From WLMZ01 sp037139095 (lineage in GTDB: Bacteria; Actinomycetota; Acidimicrobiia; Acidimicrobiales; Ilumatobacteraceae), in NCBI GenBank assembly GCA_037139095.1, contig JBAXHD010000009.1, forward strand, positions 1 to 64,000: a stretch of 64,000 nt of DNA, given 5' to 3'. Of the stretch, positions 26,295 to 34,780 are shown one piece after another (positions within the stretch are counted from its first letter, which is position 1; every line of letters starts with the position of its first letter). The notes below the pieces were generated by a model. The model had not been told where the DNA came from. It worked only from the letters and a program-made list of their open reading frames with translations, and searched no databases. A program made the position numbers and the translations under genes.

Positions 26295-27638
26295 TTAGGC
26301 GAGTGAACGCATTGCAGTGGCCGCAGCGCGATGCGCGGCAACTGAGATTTGATCGAGCACGGAGTCGTCGTGGCCAAGCCCAACGAACAGTGCTTCGTAT
26401 GCGCCGGGCGCCAACGCGATGCCCTCGGCGAGCGCTGCACGAAACAGCGCGGCGTAGGTCGGCTCGCTGGTTGTCTTTGCTTCGTCGAAGTTGGTGGGCA
26501 GTGGACCATCGCCCAGATACATGCCCACGAGGGTTCCGACCACCGGGAACTGAGCGACCAGACCAGCGGATGAACAAGCGTCGTTCAAGAGCGACGACAA
26601 CAGAAGGGCTCGCCGCCCAAGCTCGGTGTACACGTCGGGGGTGAGTTCGTTGAGCACCGCAAGACCGGCTGCAGTGGCGATGGGGTTTCCGGCCAGGGTG
26701 CCCGCATGAAAAACCTTGCCAATTGGCGTGAGCACTTCCATCAGATCGGCGCGTCCGCCGACAGCACCAATGGGGAGTCCGCCGCCGATGACCTTGCCGA
26801 AGCAGGTGAGGTCGGGCCGGACACTGAAATGATGCTGGGCGCCACCAGAGCCAAGACGAAATCCGGTGATCACTTCGTCGAAGATGAGCAGTGCGCCAAC
26901 GCGGTCGCACTCGGCACGCAGCCCGCTGAGGAATCCAGCAACTGGCGCAACGACACCCATGTTGGCGGCCACGGGCTCAACGATGACAGCAGCGACTTGA
27001 TCGTCGAGCTTGGGCACCACGTTGTATGGCGCAACGATGGTGTTGGCCACGGTGGCGTTGGGGATACCAGCAGTGCCGGGCAAGCCCAGCGTGGCGAGGC
27101 CGCTGCCGCCGGCAACCAGCAACGCATCGGTGGCGCCGTGGAAGTTGCCCGAGAACGTGACGATGCGGTCGCGGCCTGTTGCGCCACGAGCTAAACGGAT
27201 GGCCGTGCTGGTGGCCTCGGTGCCGCTGTTCATCAGCCGCACCCGTTCGCAACTTGGCACTCGCTCGCGGATGGCCTCGGCCAGTTTCATTTCGCGCGGC
27301 GTGGGAGCGCCGAACGAGGTGCCGTCGGCCGCCGCGGTAGAGATGGCATCAGTGATAGCCGGGTGGCCGTGACCCACGATGACAGCGCCGTAGCTCTGTA
27401 CGAGGTCGATGTAGCGCGTGCCCTCGACATCGAACACGTATGGACCTTGCGCGCGCGCAACGACGTATGGAGATCCGCCCACTGACTTAAAGGCTCGGAT
27501 TGACGAGTTGACCCCACCAGGGATCGCGGCGCATGAACGATCGAAGAGTTCGCGGTTTGATGGGATGCCAGCGCCGGTGCACACGGTGGGTACACATCCA
27601 GCGGCTTCGCATTTTGAGGCATCGCAATAGGGGATCAT
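26295..27638 (-). CDS. hemL: Glutamate-1-semialdehyde 2,1-aminomutase
   Basis: PLP enzyme forming 5-aminolevulinate from glutamate-1-semialdehyde in the C5 haem pathway. The core is clear: LFDRSCAAIPGGVNSSIRAF, MNSGTEATSTAIRLAR, IFDEVITGFRLG and the Schiff-base Lys in TCFGKVIGGGLP. At 447 residues it is slightly long because of a Cys-rich N-terminal leader with C5, C10, C15 and C20. The ATG at 27638 overlaps the hemB stop by four bases (ATGA), which supports translation of the leader. HemA elsewhere in the window makes its substrate. Confidence 0.94.
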   Translation of the reverse strand: MIPYCDASKCEAAGCVPTVCTGAGIPSNRELFDRSCAAIPGGVNSSIRAFKSVGGSPYVVARAQGPYVFDVEGTRYIDLVQSYGAVIVGHGHPAITDAISTAAADGTSFGAPTPREMKLAEAIRERVPSCERVRLMNSGTEATSTAIRLARGATGRDRIVTFSGNFHGATDALLVAGGSGLATLGLPGTAGIPNATVANTIVAPYNVVPKLDDQVAAVIVEPVAANMGVVAPVAGFLSGLRAECDRVGALLIFDEVITGFRLGSGGAQHHFSVRPDLTCFGKVIGGGLPIGAVGGRADLMEVLTPIGKVFHAGTLAGNPIATAAGLAVLNELTPDVYTELGRRALLLSSLLNDACSSAGLVAQFPVVGTLVGMYLGDGPLPTNFDEAKTTSEPTYAALFRAALAEGIALAPGAYEALFVGLGHDDSVLDQISVAAHRAAATAMRSLA

Positions 27639-28660
27639 GATGGCGACCCGCCCGCAGCGTTGTTGCCGTTGGCGCGCTCAGCGAACCATCGCGTGAAGTA
27701 GGTGAGGATCACGTCGGCTCCGGCGCGCTTGATAGCCGTGAGTTGCTCGAGCGCCACGGTGTCGTGGTCGATCCAACCGTTGGTTGCCGCTGCCTTGATC
27801 ATCGCGTATTCGCCACTGACGTGATACGCCGCGACGGGCAAGTTGGTGATTGCCCGTACGGCAACGATGACATCGAGATACGACAGTGCCGGCTTGACCA
27901 TCACCATGTCGGCGCCCTGTGCGATGTCGGCCTCAACTTCGGTGAGCGCCTCACGCGCGTTGCGCCAATCTTGTTGGTAGCCCTTGCGGTCGCCGCCGCC
28001 TGCGATCTGCACATCGACTGCGTCGCGGAAGGGACCATAGAGGCCGCTGGCATATTTGGCCGAGTAGGCCAAGATGGCTACGTCGGTGTGGCCGGCTGCA
28101 TCGAGCGCGCTGCGAATAGCCCCCACTTGTCCGTCCATCATGCCGCTGGGCGCAACCACGTGAGCGCCAGCGTTGGCTTGGGCGACGGCTGCTTTCGCGT
28201 AAATATCGAGCGTGAGATCGTTGTCGACATCGCCATGCGCGTCGAGCACTCCGCAGTGACCGTGATCGGTGTATTCGTCGACGCAGAGGTCGGCCATCAG
28301 CACAACGCGATCGGCAAATTCGTTGCGTAGTTGACGCAGCGCCACTTGCACGATGCCTTGCGGATCGAAGGCGCCTGACCCGATGGCATCTTTGTTGGCT
28401 GGAACGCCAAATAAAATGACGGCCTTGACGCCGAGAGCTACAAGCTCGCGAACCTCGGTACACAGGCTCTCGACCGTGTGCTGCATGACGCCAGGCAACG
28501 ACACGATGGGCAGCGGCGCTGCGATGCCTTCGCGGACGAAGAGCGGGGCGACAAGATCATTGACCGACAGACGGGTCTCTGCAACGAGTTCACGAAGCGC
28601 CGAAGTGCGACGGAGGCGGCGAGGCCGAGCGATGGGGAAGTGTGCAACCACGTGAGCCAT
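27635..28660 (-). CDS. hemB: Porphobilinogen synthase (delta-aminolevulinate dehydratase)
   Basis: Condenses two 5-aminolevulinates to porphobilinogen. The Schiff-base Lys residues lie in LAYSAKYAS and MVMVKPALSYLD. The metal site reads DLCVDEYTDHGHCG, where one of the three zinc Cys of the classical CxCx7C-type site is Asp, a mixed form I associate with many bacteria. 341 residues is normal. It lies 9 bases after a HAD gene and is coupled to hemL. Confidence 0.95.
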   Translation of the reverse strand: MAHVVAHFPIARPRRLRRTSALRELVAETRLSVNDLVAPLFVREGIAAPLPIVSLPGVMQHTVESLCTEVRELVALGVKAVILFGVPANKDAIGSGAFDPQGIVQVALRQLRNEFADRVVLMADLCVDEYTDHGHCGVLDAHGDVDNDLTLDIYAKAAVAQANAGAHVVAPSGMMDGQVGAIRSALDAAGHTDVAILAYSAKYASGLYGPFRDAVDVQIAGGGDRKGYQQDWRNAREALTEVEADIAQGADMVMVKPALSYLDVIVAVRAITNLPVAAYHVSGEYAMIKAAATNGWIDHDTVALEQLTAIKRAGADVILTYFTRWFAERANGNNAAGGSPS

Positions 28661-28669
28661 CGTAGGGCT

Positions 28670-29341
28670 TCAGGGTCGAACGGCACGTCCTAGATCGGTG
28701 AGGCTGAGTTCGATGTGTGAGTCGATGATGCGGTGTGCAGCCGACAGATCGTGCCCAGCGCTGAGCGCTACCGGACAGGCGATGGTAAAGAGGCCAGCGG
28801 CTCGGGCCGATGCGGTGCCGGTGGCGCTGTCTTCGAATGCCACAGAGCGAGACGGCATCGCGTCGACTGCAGCGCACGCCTCGAGGTATGGATGCGGATG
28901 CGGCTTGGGATGCGAAGCGATGTCGATGGTGATGAGCGCACTGAAAAAGTCGCGCAACCCGAGGTCGCCTAAGCGAGCCTCGGCCCACGCCAGCGTGGAG
29001 TTTGAAGCAACGGCCAATGGCACTCCGGCGCCGGCCGCTTGCTTGATCAGTGTTTCGATACCTGGCCGTGGGCTCAGGGTGCTCAGCAGTTGAGCGCGTA
29101 CTTGGCCGTAGTGCTCGCGGGCGATAGAGGCGTTCACAGTGCGACCGGTGAGCGCTTCTAACTCGTACAGCCAGTTGGCGGCAGAGCTTGTGCCGATGAC
29201 TTGTTCGAACCGGGTGATGGTGTAGTCGGCGCCATGGCCGGCCCATACCTGCCGAATCGATTCGTACTCGATGGACTCGGTGTCGACAATGGTGCCGTCA
29301 AGATCGAAAACCAGCGCATCGGGAAGATCGAAGGGACCCAC
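28670..29341 (-). CDS. HAD-superfamily hydrolase (phosphoglucomutase-like)
   Basis: A 223-residue HAD phosphatase: motif I DLDGTIVDTES, motif II SNST, motif III Lys in HPKPHPHPYL and motif IV FEDSATG. The helical cap follows motif I, as in beta-phosphoglucomutase and phosphoglycolate phosphatase relatives. The substrate is unresolved. It is the first gene of the HAD-hemB-hemL run, starting 34 bases from a divergent gene. Confidence 0.88.
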   Translation of the reverse strand: MGPFDLPDALVFDLDGTIVDTESIEYESIRQVWAGHGADYTITRFEQVIGTSSAANWLYELEALTGRTVNASIAREHYGQVRAQLLSTLSPRPGIETLIKQAAGAGVPLAVASNSTLAWAEARLGDLGLRDFFSALITIDIASHPKPHPHPYLEACAAVDAMPSRSVAFEDSATGTASARAAGLFTIACPVALSAGHDLSAAHRIIDSHIELSLTDLGRAVRP

Positions 29342-29375
29342 GGTGCACGACGATAGCGGCTAGCGTCGTCAAACA

Positions 29376-30596
29376 ATGGCAGCTCAAGCGCAGTTCTCAG
29401 TGTCTGATCTCGAGTTGCAACCCGGCGATACCGAGACGTTGCAACTCACCGTTACTAATCTCGGTAATCGCACCGAGACGTTCACGCTCATTCCGGCCGG
29501 ACTCGTGGCCGGGTGGGTTCGTTTGTCGCCCCCGGTTGTCACATTGTTTGGCGGCTCTTCTGAGATTGTTACGGTCACGCTGCGCCCACCGCGGCTGCCT
29601 ACTACCGCTGCTGGGCCAACGCCGCTCACCGTGCGCATCATCCCCCAGACCGAACCCGATGAGGTCACCGTTGTCGAGAGCACCCTGCAGATTGGCGCCT
29701 TTCACGATCGTCGAGTGTTGGCGCTACAGCCAGTGCTGCGCGGTCACCGTCGGGCCACCTTCGATTTCTTGGTCGAGAACCACGGCAATGTGCAGGCCAG
29801 CTGTCGGCTGCATCTCATCGATACATCGCAACGACTCGACGGCGATTTCGACCCACCGGCAGTGGGCGTTGAGCCTGGCGCGAAGAGTGTTGCCCGGCTG
29901 CGGCTCAAGGCAGTTCATCGCCATTGGCGGTCGCAGGCGCGTGCACTTCCCTTTTCAGTCGAGGCCGACCAGCGGGGTTTCGAGACAGCGGTAGCAGAGG
30001 CCACCTTTGTGCAGACCGCTGTTGTGCCCGAGACCATCGAACGAAATCTTGCAGGCATCGGTGCTGTGCTGGCACTCGCGGCGTTGGCCTGGTTTGTGCT
30101 CGCCAAGCCGGCCATCGAGAACGTTGCCAAGGATGCAGTTCGTTTGGGCGGCTCTTCGGCGGCAGTCACAACAAATCCGGCTGATGCATCTGGTTCGTCG
30201 TTGCCTACCGATGGCTCTGTGCCGATCAACGACAATTCTGCAGCGGTGAACGGCGAAGCGTTCAGCCAACGGTTGGTCCTCAGGGTTGCCCCGAGCGCGT
30301 CAGAGTCGGACCAGTACGTAGTGCCCAGCGGCAAACTGCTGCGCATTACCGACGTGATGTTGCAGAACCCCAACCTCGATTCGGGCGCCGCCACGTTGTC
30401 GCGAAACGACGTGGTGCTCATCCCGTGGCGCCTCGAGAACTCCACCGGCAACGAGAGCGTTGCGTTGGTGAGTCCGCTGGTCTTTCAAGCGGGCGAGAAG
30501 GTGGTCTTCACCTTTGCCTGCAGCGGTGTTGGCGACCCTACGGTTGGGGCGTGCGTGCCGGCGGTATTGCTGAGCGGCACCTTGGTGAACAACTGA
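29376..30596 (+). CDS. Membrane protein with Ig-like N-terminal domains (hypothetical)
   Basis: A 406-residue protein with two beta-sandwich regions at the N-terminus (PGDTETLQLTVTNLGNRTETFTL; RRATFDFLVENHGNVQASCRLHLID), then a single transmembrane helix (about 226-244: IGAVLALAALAWFVLAKP) and a C-terminal extracytoplasmic domain. Such proteins are often labelled hydrolytic protein in streptomycetes without evidence. The composition suggests a surface-exposed or envelope-associated protein. No catalytic motif is visible. Confidence 0.65.
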   Translation: MAAQAQFSVSDLELQPGDTETLQLTVTNLGNRTETFTLIPAGLVAGWVRLSPPVVTLFGGSSEIVTVTLRPPRLPTTAAGPTPLTVRIIPQTEPDEVTVVESTLQIGAFHDRRVLALQPVLRGHRRATFDFLVENHGNVQASCRLHLIDTSQRLDGDFDPPAVGVEPGAKSVARLRLKAVHRHWRSQARALPFSVEADQRGFETAVAEATFVQTAVVPETIERNLAGIGAVLALAALAWFVLAKPAIENVAKDAVRLGGSSAAVTTNPADASGSSLPTDGSVPINDNSAAVNGEAFSQRLVLRVAPSASESDQYVVPSGKLLRITDVMLQNPNLDSGAATLSRNDVVLIPWRLENSTGNESVALVSPLVFQAGEKVVFTFACSGVGDPTVGACVPAVLLSGTLVNN

Positions 30597-30611
30597 CCTA
30601 GAGCGCTCGGG

Positions 30612-33137
30612 CTAGGGCCGCGGCCAAGCTGCTGAGCCCGGTGTCAACGTGACGGGTTGGTCAATCGTGACGGTTGTGGTGGCAAGCGGGCCGTCTAAGA
30701 CTTGGGCAACCAACGTACGCGGGCCAGGATGTTCGTTCTTCAGTACGAGCATGTTGGCCACGAATGATCCGGTGATGTCGGTGATTGCTAACGCGGGCCG
30801 GCCGCTGCCATCGCTCCAACCAATGAGTACTCCCGAGTTTGCTGGGAAGCCGTGGCCATCGATGCCGAGCTTGCGCCCCGGCGCAATACGAGTTGCGGTG
30901 GTGATGACCGATGGGGTGTAGATCCCTTCGCCACTGAGGAAGATGCTGGTGTATTGGCCCGGTGCGATGCCCACGTTGAGGGTGGCGGTGCGCCGCCCGC
31001 CTGCTGTTGGGTTGAACGAGACCTCGATGGGACAGCCCGTTGGCCCAATGACCTGTGTGTTGCAGCCGTTGACGCCGATGGTGAAATCGTCGGGGTTCTG
31101 CCCAGTGATCTTGATCAGTCGCACTGCTGCTGGAGCGATGAAGACGCTGCTGATATTCGTAGACGACGCAGCGGTGTATTGGCCCACCACCGTTGGGGCA
31201 AAATCGAGGCCTGCTGGGGTGGCTTCGAGTGCCGGCTCGCCGCCAGCGCCGGTGAGCGGCGTTGAAATCGACAGTGCGCCAAAGCCGGCCTCAGCAACCG
31301 TCAGCGTGCCCGCACGCAGCCCGATGGCCGAGGGGGTGAGCATCACGTTGACCGAGCAACTCTTGCCCGCTGGGACTGCAGACCGATCGAGACACGATCC
31401 ACCCGAGATCGTGAAATCGGTGTTATCGCTTGTGACGGCATTGGGCACGAATGCGCCAGGGCCATCATTGACCACGTTCACATACCACTCGGGGCCGGGC
31501 ACACCCACGGTGACGGTGCCGAGATCGGCGTTTGCCATCGACAAGGTAGGTGTGAATGACACAGCGACAACGTGCCTGCCGACGATGGATGGGTTAGCGA
31601 GCAGTTGGTTGGCCACGATGGTGTCGGCCACCAGCACGCGACCGTTGGCCGACAGGCGTGCGTTGGCGTGAGCGCCGGCCGCCGGTGAAGGGCCATCGAA
31701 TGCGCGGTGCAAATTGGATGTTCCCAAGTCGGCCACGATGAGGTCGCCGTCGTTGACATCTCCGCCGCCAGGTGTGCGAATAGCGAGCAGGTTTGTTGCT
31801 TGCGTCGAGAAGGCAATCGTGTTTCCATCGCCAGACATCGTGGGCCAGTTCGACTCGCCGTCGGCCGCGATGATTGGTTGTCCTTGCGCCGCTGGAACGC
31901 GACTGACGAGTGTGATCGAGGTGCCGGCTGTTGTCGCAGTGGAGCTGGGCGCGGTTGGTGTGGCCGGGGTGATGACCGTGGAGTCGGTTTCATCAAATAC
32001 AAAGTTGTTGTTGGCGTCGCGGTCTACCGCATAAATCTGCGACGGGCAGAACCTGCCACAGGCATCGAGGCTTGGCGCGCTCACAAGGTTGGTGGCCTTT
32101 GAGGCGAACGACACCAACCGTCCGTCGGCCGATACGGCTGGATTGATGGCGCTTGCGTTTGCAGGCCCGGTGGGGCCTCGAGAGATGAGCGCAACAGCGG
32201 TAAAGGGGTCAGGGTTCGTGCGGTCCCACGCATAAATTTGGCTCACGGCCGAGGTGGAGCCGATCGCAGGATTGACCCACTCGGGTACGGCCTCGTTCGA
32301 TGTTGCGTCAGAACTGAAGACCACGAATCGGCCGTCGCCCGAGAGCGCAGGGTTGCGTTGGCCAAGATAGATGGCGCTGTTGCCCGCAGTCTCGGCTGGC
32401 AAGCCCGATGCTTGAACAGAGTGCCCAGCCTGCTCGGCCAGAGTGGAGAGATCGACAACCTCGACAGCCGAGGGGCGATGCAACGGATCGTCGTGACCCG
32501 ACAGCGACTTGAACGGGCGTGCGTAGGCAACGACCGAGCCGCTGCTTGAGACTGCTGCTGGCTGGGTGGGGTCAACGTCGCCACGAGCCTGGCCTTGACC
32601 ATCGCTGAACGACGCCGACGACACCAGCTGCCAGTCGTTTGGTTTGCCGCCGCACTGAGCGAGCGTTGAGCGATAGACATCCCAGCGTTTGCCGGTGTCA
32701 TCATCACGGAAGAGATCGAATGCCATCTCGGTGGTGATCACCACCACACAACCGTCGGCGCTTATCACTGGATCGATGCTGTTACCGATGCGGACGCCGT
32801 TCTTCAGATTGGTGAGTTGGGTCAACGCACCGGTGGTGCGGTCGTTAAGCCACACGCTGCTGGTTCGGCCATCGGCAATTGGTGGGGCGGAGGCGAACAC
32901 AACGTAACGACCATCGGCCGACACAGAAGGGTTCGTGGCAGCTGCGGGCGACATCAGAGACACCGGCGCAGTGGTGAGTACGACTCGTGCTGAAGCGGTC
33001 TCGGGCATGACAAAGGCAGCGACGGTCGCAACTGCAAGCGCCGCCACTGCTCCACCGAGGCCCAAGGCCCGTGCCGATTGCCGAACTGTCTTCAAGTATC
33101 TGTGCGCCTTGTCGTGATTGTTGTCGGCGGGATTCAC
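30612..33137 (-). CDS. Secreted beta-propeller (TolB/PD40-like) surface protein
   Basis: An 841-residue exported protein. A signal segment (LGLGGAVAALAVATVAAFVMPETASA) is followed by repeats of the form SADGRYVVFAS, SGDGRFVVFSS, SADGRLVSFAS and SGDGNTIAFST, the PD40/TolB propeller pattern. The C-terminal half contains choice-of-anchor-D/Ig-like modules (GTVTVGVPGPEWYVNVVNDG; APTVVGQYTAASSTNISSV). No sorting motif is obvious. The function is unknown; protein or polysaccharide contact is typical. It is convergent with the 29376 gene and lies just upstream of the end of hemD. Confidence 0.75.
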   Translation of the reverse strand: MNPADNNHDKAHRYLKTVRQSARALGLGGAVAALAVATVAAFVMPETASARVVLTTAPVSLMSPAAATNPSVSADGRYVVFASAPPIADGRTSSVWLNDRTTGALTQLTNLKNGVRIGNSIDPVISADGCVVVITTEMAFDLFRDDDTGKRWDVYRSTLAQCGGKPNDWQLVSSASFSDGQGQARGDVDPTQPAAVSSSGSVVAYARPFKSLSGHDDPLHRPSAVEVVDLSTLAEQAGHSVQASGLPAETAGNSAIYLGQRNPALSGDGRFVVFSSDATSNEAVPEWVNPAIGSTSAVSQIYAWDRTNPDPFTAVALISRGPTGPANASAINPAVSADGRLVSFASKATNLVSAPSLDACGRFCPSQIYAVDRDANNNFVFDETDSTVITPATPTAPSSTATTAGTSITLVSRVPAAQGQPIIAADGESNWPTMSGDGNTIAFSTQATNLLAIRTPGGGDVNDGDLIVADLGTSNLHRAFDGPSPAAGAHANARLSANGRVLVADTIVANQLLANPSIVGRHVVAVSFTPTLSMANADLGTVTVGVPGPEWYVNVVNDGPGAFVPNAVTSDNTDFTISGGSCLDRSAVPAGKSCSVNVMLTPSAIGLRAGTLTVAEAGFGALSISTPLTGAGGEPALEATPAGLDFAPTVVGQYTAASSTNISSVFIAPAAVRLIKITGQNPDDFTIGVNGCNTQVIGPTGCPIEVSFNPTAGGRRTATLNVGIAPGQYTSIFLSGEGIYTPSVITTATRIAPGRKLGIDGHGFPANSGVLIGWSDGSGRPALAITDITGSFVANMLVLKNEHPGPRTLVAQVLDGPLATTTVTIDQPVTLTPGSAAWPRP

Positions 33138-33158
33138 CCGTTGGACATCGGTGGAAGG

Positions 33159-33890
33159 CTAACTGAGTCCGAGAAAATAGACCCTCAGGCAATCGACCAA
33201 TCCGTTCAGAGAATGATCGGCTGCAACAGCGGTTACCTTGAGGCCAAATTGGTGCGCTACCTGCGCTGTTGCTGGTCCGATGGCGAACAGCGGAGGCGAG
33301 ATTTCGGTGCCGAAGACATCGACCCACGCGCTGACGGCGGAGCCACTGGCAAACAACACTGCGTCGGCTCCGAGCGCTGCCGATTGCTCATCGGGCGTGG
33401 GGACGCGCGGCTGAGTGCGATATGCGGAGACGACCGTGAGGTCCCAGCCCTTTGCGGCCAAGCCACGAGCCAAAGCCGGACGCGCTTGCTCGGCTTGAGC
33501 GAGGAGCACTGTTCCGTTGCCATCGGGGAACTCGGCGAGGAGTCCCTCGGCGATCTGACGCCGCGGTACCAGGTCGGCGGGCACCGAAAGCTGGGCTGCT
33601 GTGGCAGTTCCGACAGCGGCAACGAGAGGCCGATGTTCGCCCAGTTGCTGTAGTGCCTCGGCGACGCGAACAGCTCCGTTTGGCGAGCTGAGTACCAGCC
33701 AGTTGAATGCGCCTAGATCTTTGAGAGCCGCTCGCAAGGCAGAGCCTCCGTCGGATGGCTCGGTGATGTCGATGAGCGACAACGCGATTGGTTCGGCGCC
33801 GAGGGCACGCAGCCGTTGCGCCAATGGCTCGATTTGATCGACCGCCCGAGTGATGACCACTCGACGATGAGCCAACGGCAGCTCGGTCAA
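33159..33890 (-). CDS. hemD: Uroporphyrinogen-III synthase
   Basis: Closes and inverts ring D of hydroxymethylbilane. A 243-residue protein with the two-domain pattern RVVITRAVDQIEPLAQRLRALGAEPIALSLI, FNWLVLSSPNGAVRV, VAAVGTATAAQL, and DAVLFASGSAVSAWVDVFG, PLFAIGPATAQVAHQFGLKV. Start at TTG 33890, which overlaps the hemC stop (TTGA), gives the right N-terminus; the frame upstream lies within hemC. It is the terminal gene of the rex-hemA-hemC-hemD run. Confidence 0.88.
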   Translation of the reverse strand: MTELPLAHRRVVITRAVDQIEPLAQRLRALGAEPIALSLIDITEPSDGGSALRAALKDLGAFNWLVLSSPNGAVRVAEALQQLGEHRPLVAAVGTATAAQLSVPADLVPRRQIAEGLLAEFPDGNGTVLLAQAEQARPALARGLAAKGWDLTVVSAYRTQPRVPTPDEQSAALGADAVLFASGSAVSAWVDVFGTEISPPLFAIGPATAQVAHQFGLKVTAVAADHSLNGLVDCLRVYFLGLS

Positions 33891-34771
33891 CGCTGGATCT
33901 CTGCGTGCATTGATCGAGCGGTTTCGATGGCCGTAGCCGACCAGTCGTGACCGAGCCGAACGGTTGATTGCAACGAACGGCGATTGTCGTTGGCCAAAAA
34001 CGCTGTGAGGTGGCCATCGCGAACATGTGCCCCAATGGGTAATGAACAACCCGACCCCAGTTCGGCGAGAAAGGCACGCTCGGTGCTCACGGCTCGCCGG
34101 CTGGGCGCGTGGTCGATGGTCGCCAAAGCGGCGATTGCGCCTGCATCGTCGGACCTGCACTCAACGGCGACACAACCTTGGCCCACGGCGGGCACCATCG
34201 TGTCGGCGTCCATGATCTGGGCGATTCGGTCGGTGAGACCAAGGATCTCGAGTGCCGCGACAGCCATCACGATGGCGCCGTCGTCGGGAACCTTCGACAA
34301 GCGGGTGCTGATGTTGCCGCGCAGTTCAACAAAGTGAAGATCGGGGCGGATCGCGTAGAGCTGCGCTCGGCGGCGCACAGAGCCGGTTGCCACGGTGGCC
34401 CCGAGTCGCAAACCATCGATTGTGCTACCCACCAACGCGTCGCGAGCATCGCGTCGTTCGGTGAACGCGCCGATGATGAGCGTGGCCCCGGTTTCAGACA
34501 CAGCAGGCTGCGAGGGAAGATCTTTGGCGCTGTGCACAGCGATGTCTGCGTGGCCATCGAACACGGCCCGCTGAACTTCTTTGACGAATACGCCCTGGCC
34601 GCCAATGGTGTGCAACGGCACGTCTTGGCGTTGATCGCCGAGCGTGTCGATGAACACCAACTCGGTGTGGCAGCCGGGGTTTGCGGCCTCAAGCGCTGCG
34701 GCAATGACCTCGGCTTGAGTGCGCGCCTGCGCGCTCGATCGTGTTGCAATGCGCAGGGCGAAGTGGGACAT
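33887..34771 (-). CDS. hemC: Hydroxymethylbilane synthase (porphobilinogen deaminase)
   Basis: Polymerises four porphobilinogens. A 294-residue protein: LRIATRSSAQARTQAE, IDTLGDQ, FVKEVQRAVFDGHADIAVHSAKDLP, RRRAQLYAIRPDL, VPAVGQGC and the dipyrromethane-cofactor Cys in LGSGCSLPIGA. ATG 34771 is nine bases after the hemA stop. It overlaps hemD by four bases. Confidence 0.95.
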   Translation of the reverse strand: MSHFALRIATRSSAQARTQAEVIAAALEAANPGCHTELVFIDTLGDQRQDVPLHTIGGQGVFVKEVQRAVFDGHADIAVHSAKDLPSQPAVSETGATLIIGAFTERRDARDALVGSTIDGLRLGATVATGSVRRRAQLYAIRPDLHFVELRGNISTRLSKVPDDGAIVMAVAALEILGLTDRIAQIMDADTMVPAVGQGCVAVECRSDDAGAIAALATIDHAPSRRAVSTERAFLAELGSGCSLPIGAHVRDGHLTAFLANDNRRSLQSTVRLGHDWSATAIETARSMHAEIQR

Positions 34772-34780
34772 GGCCCGAGC

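Noticed and set aside
26254..26910. N-terminal extension of the 201-aa secreted protein (420-codon frame)
   Set aside because: The extension is read through hemL antisense phase and is Arg/His-rich; ATG 26253 with a signal anchor is a clear start.
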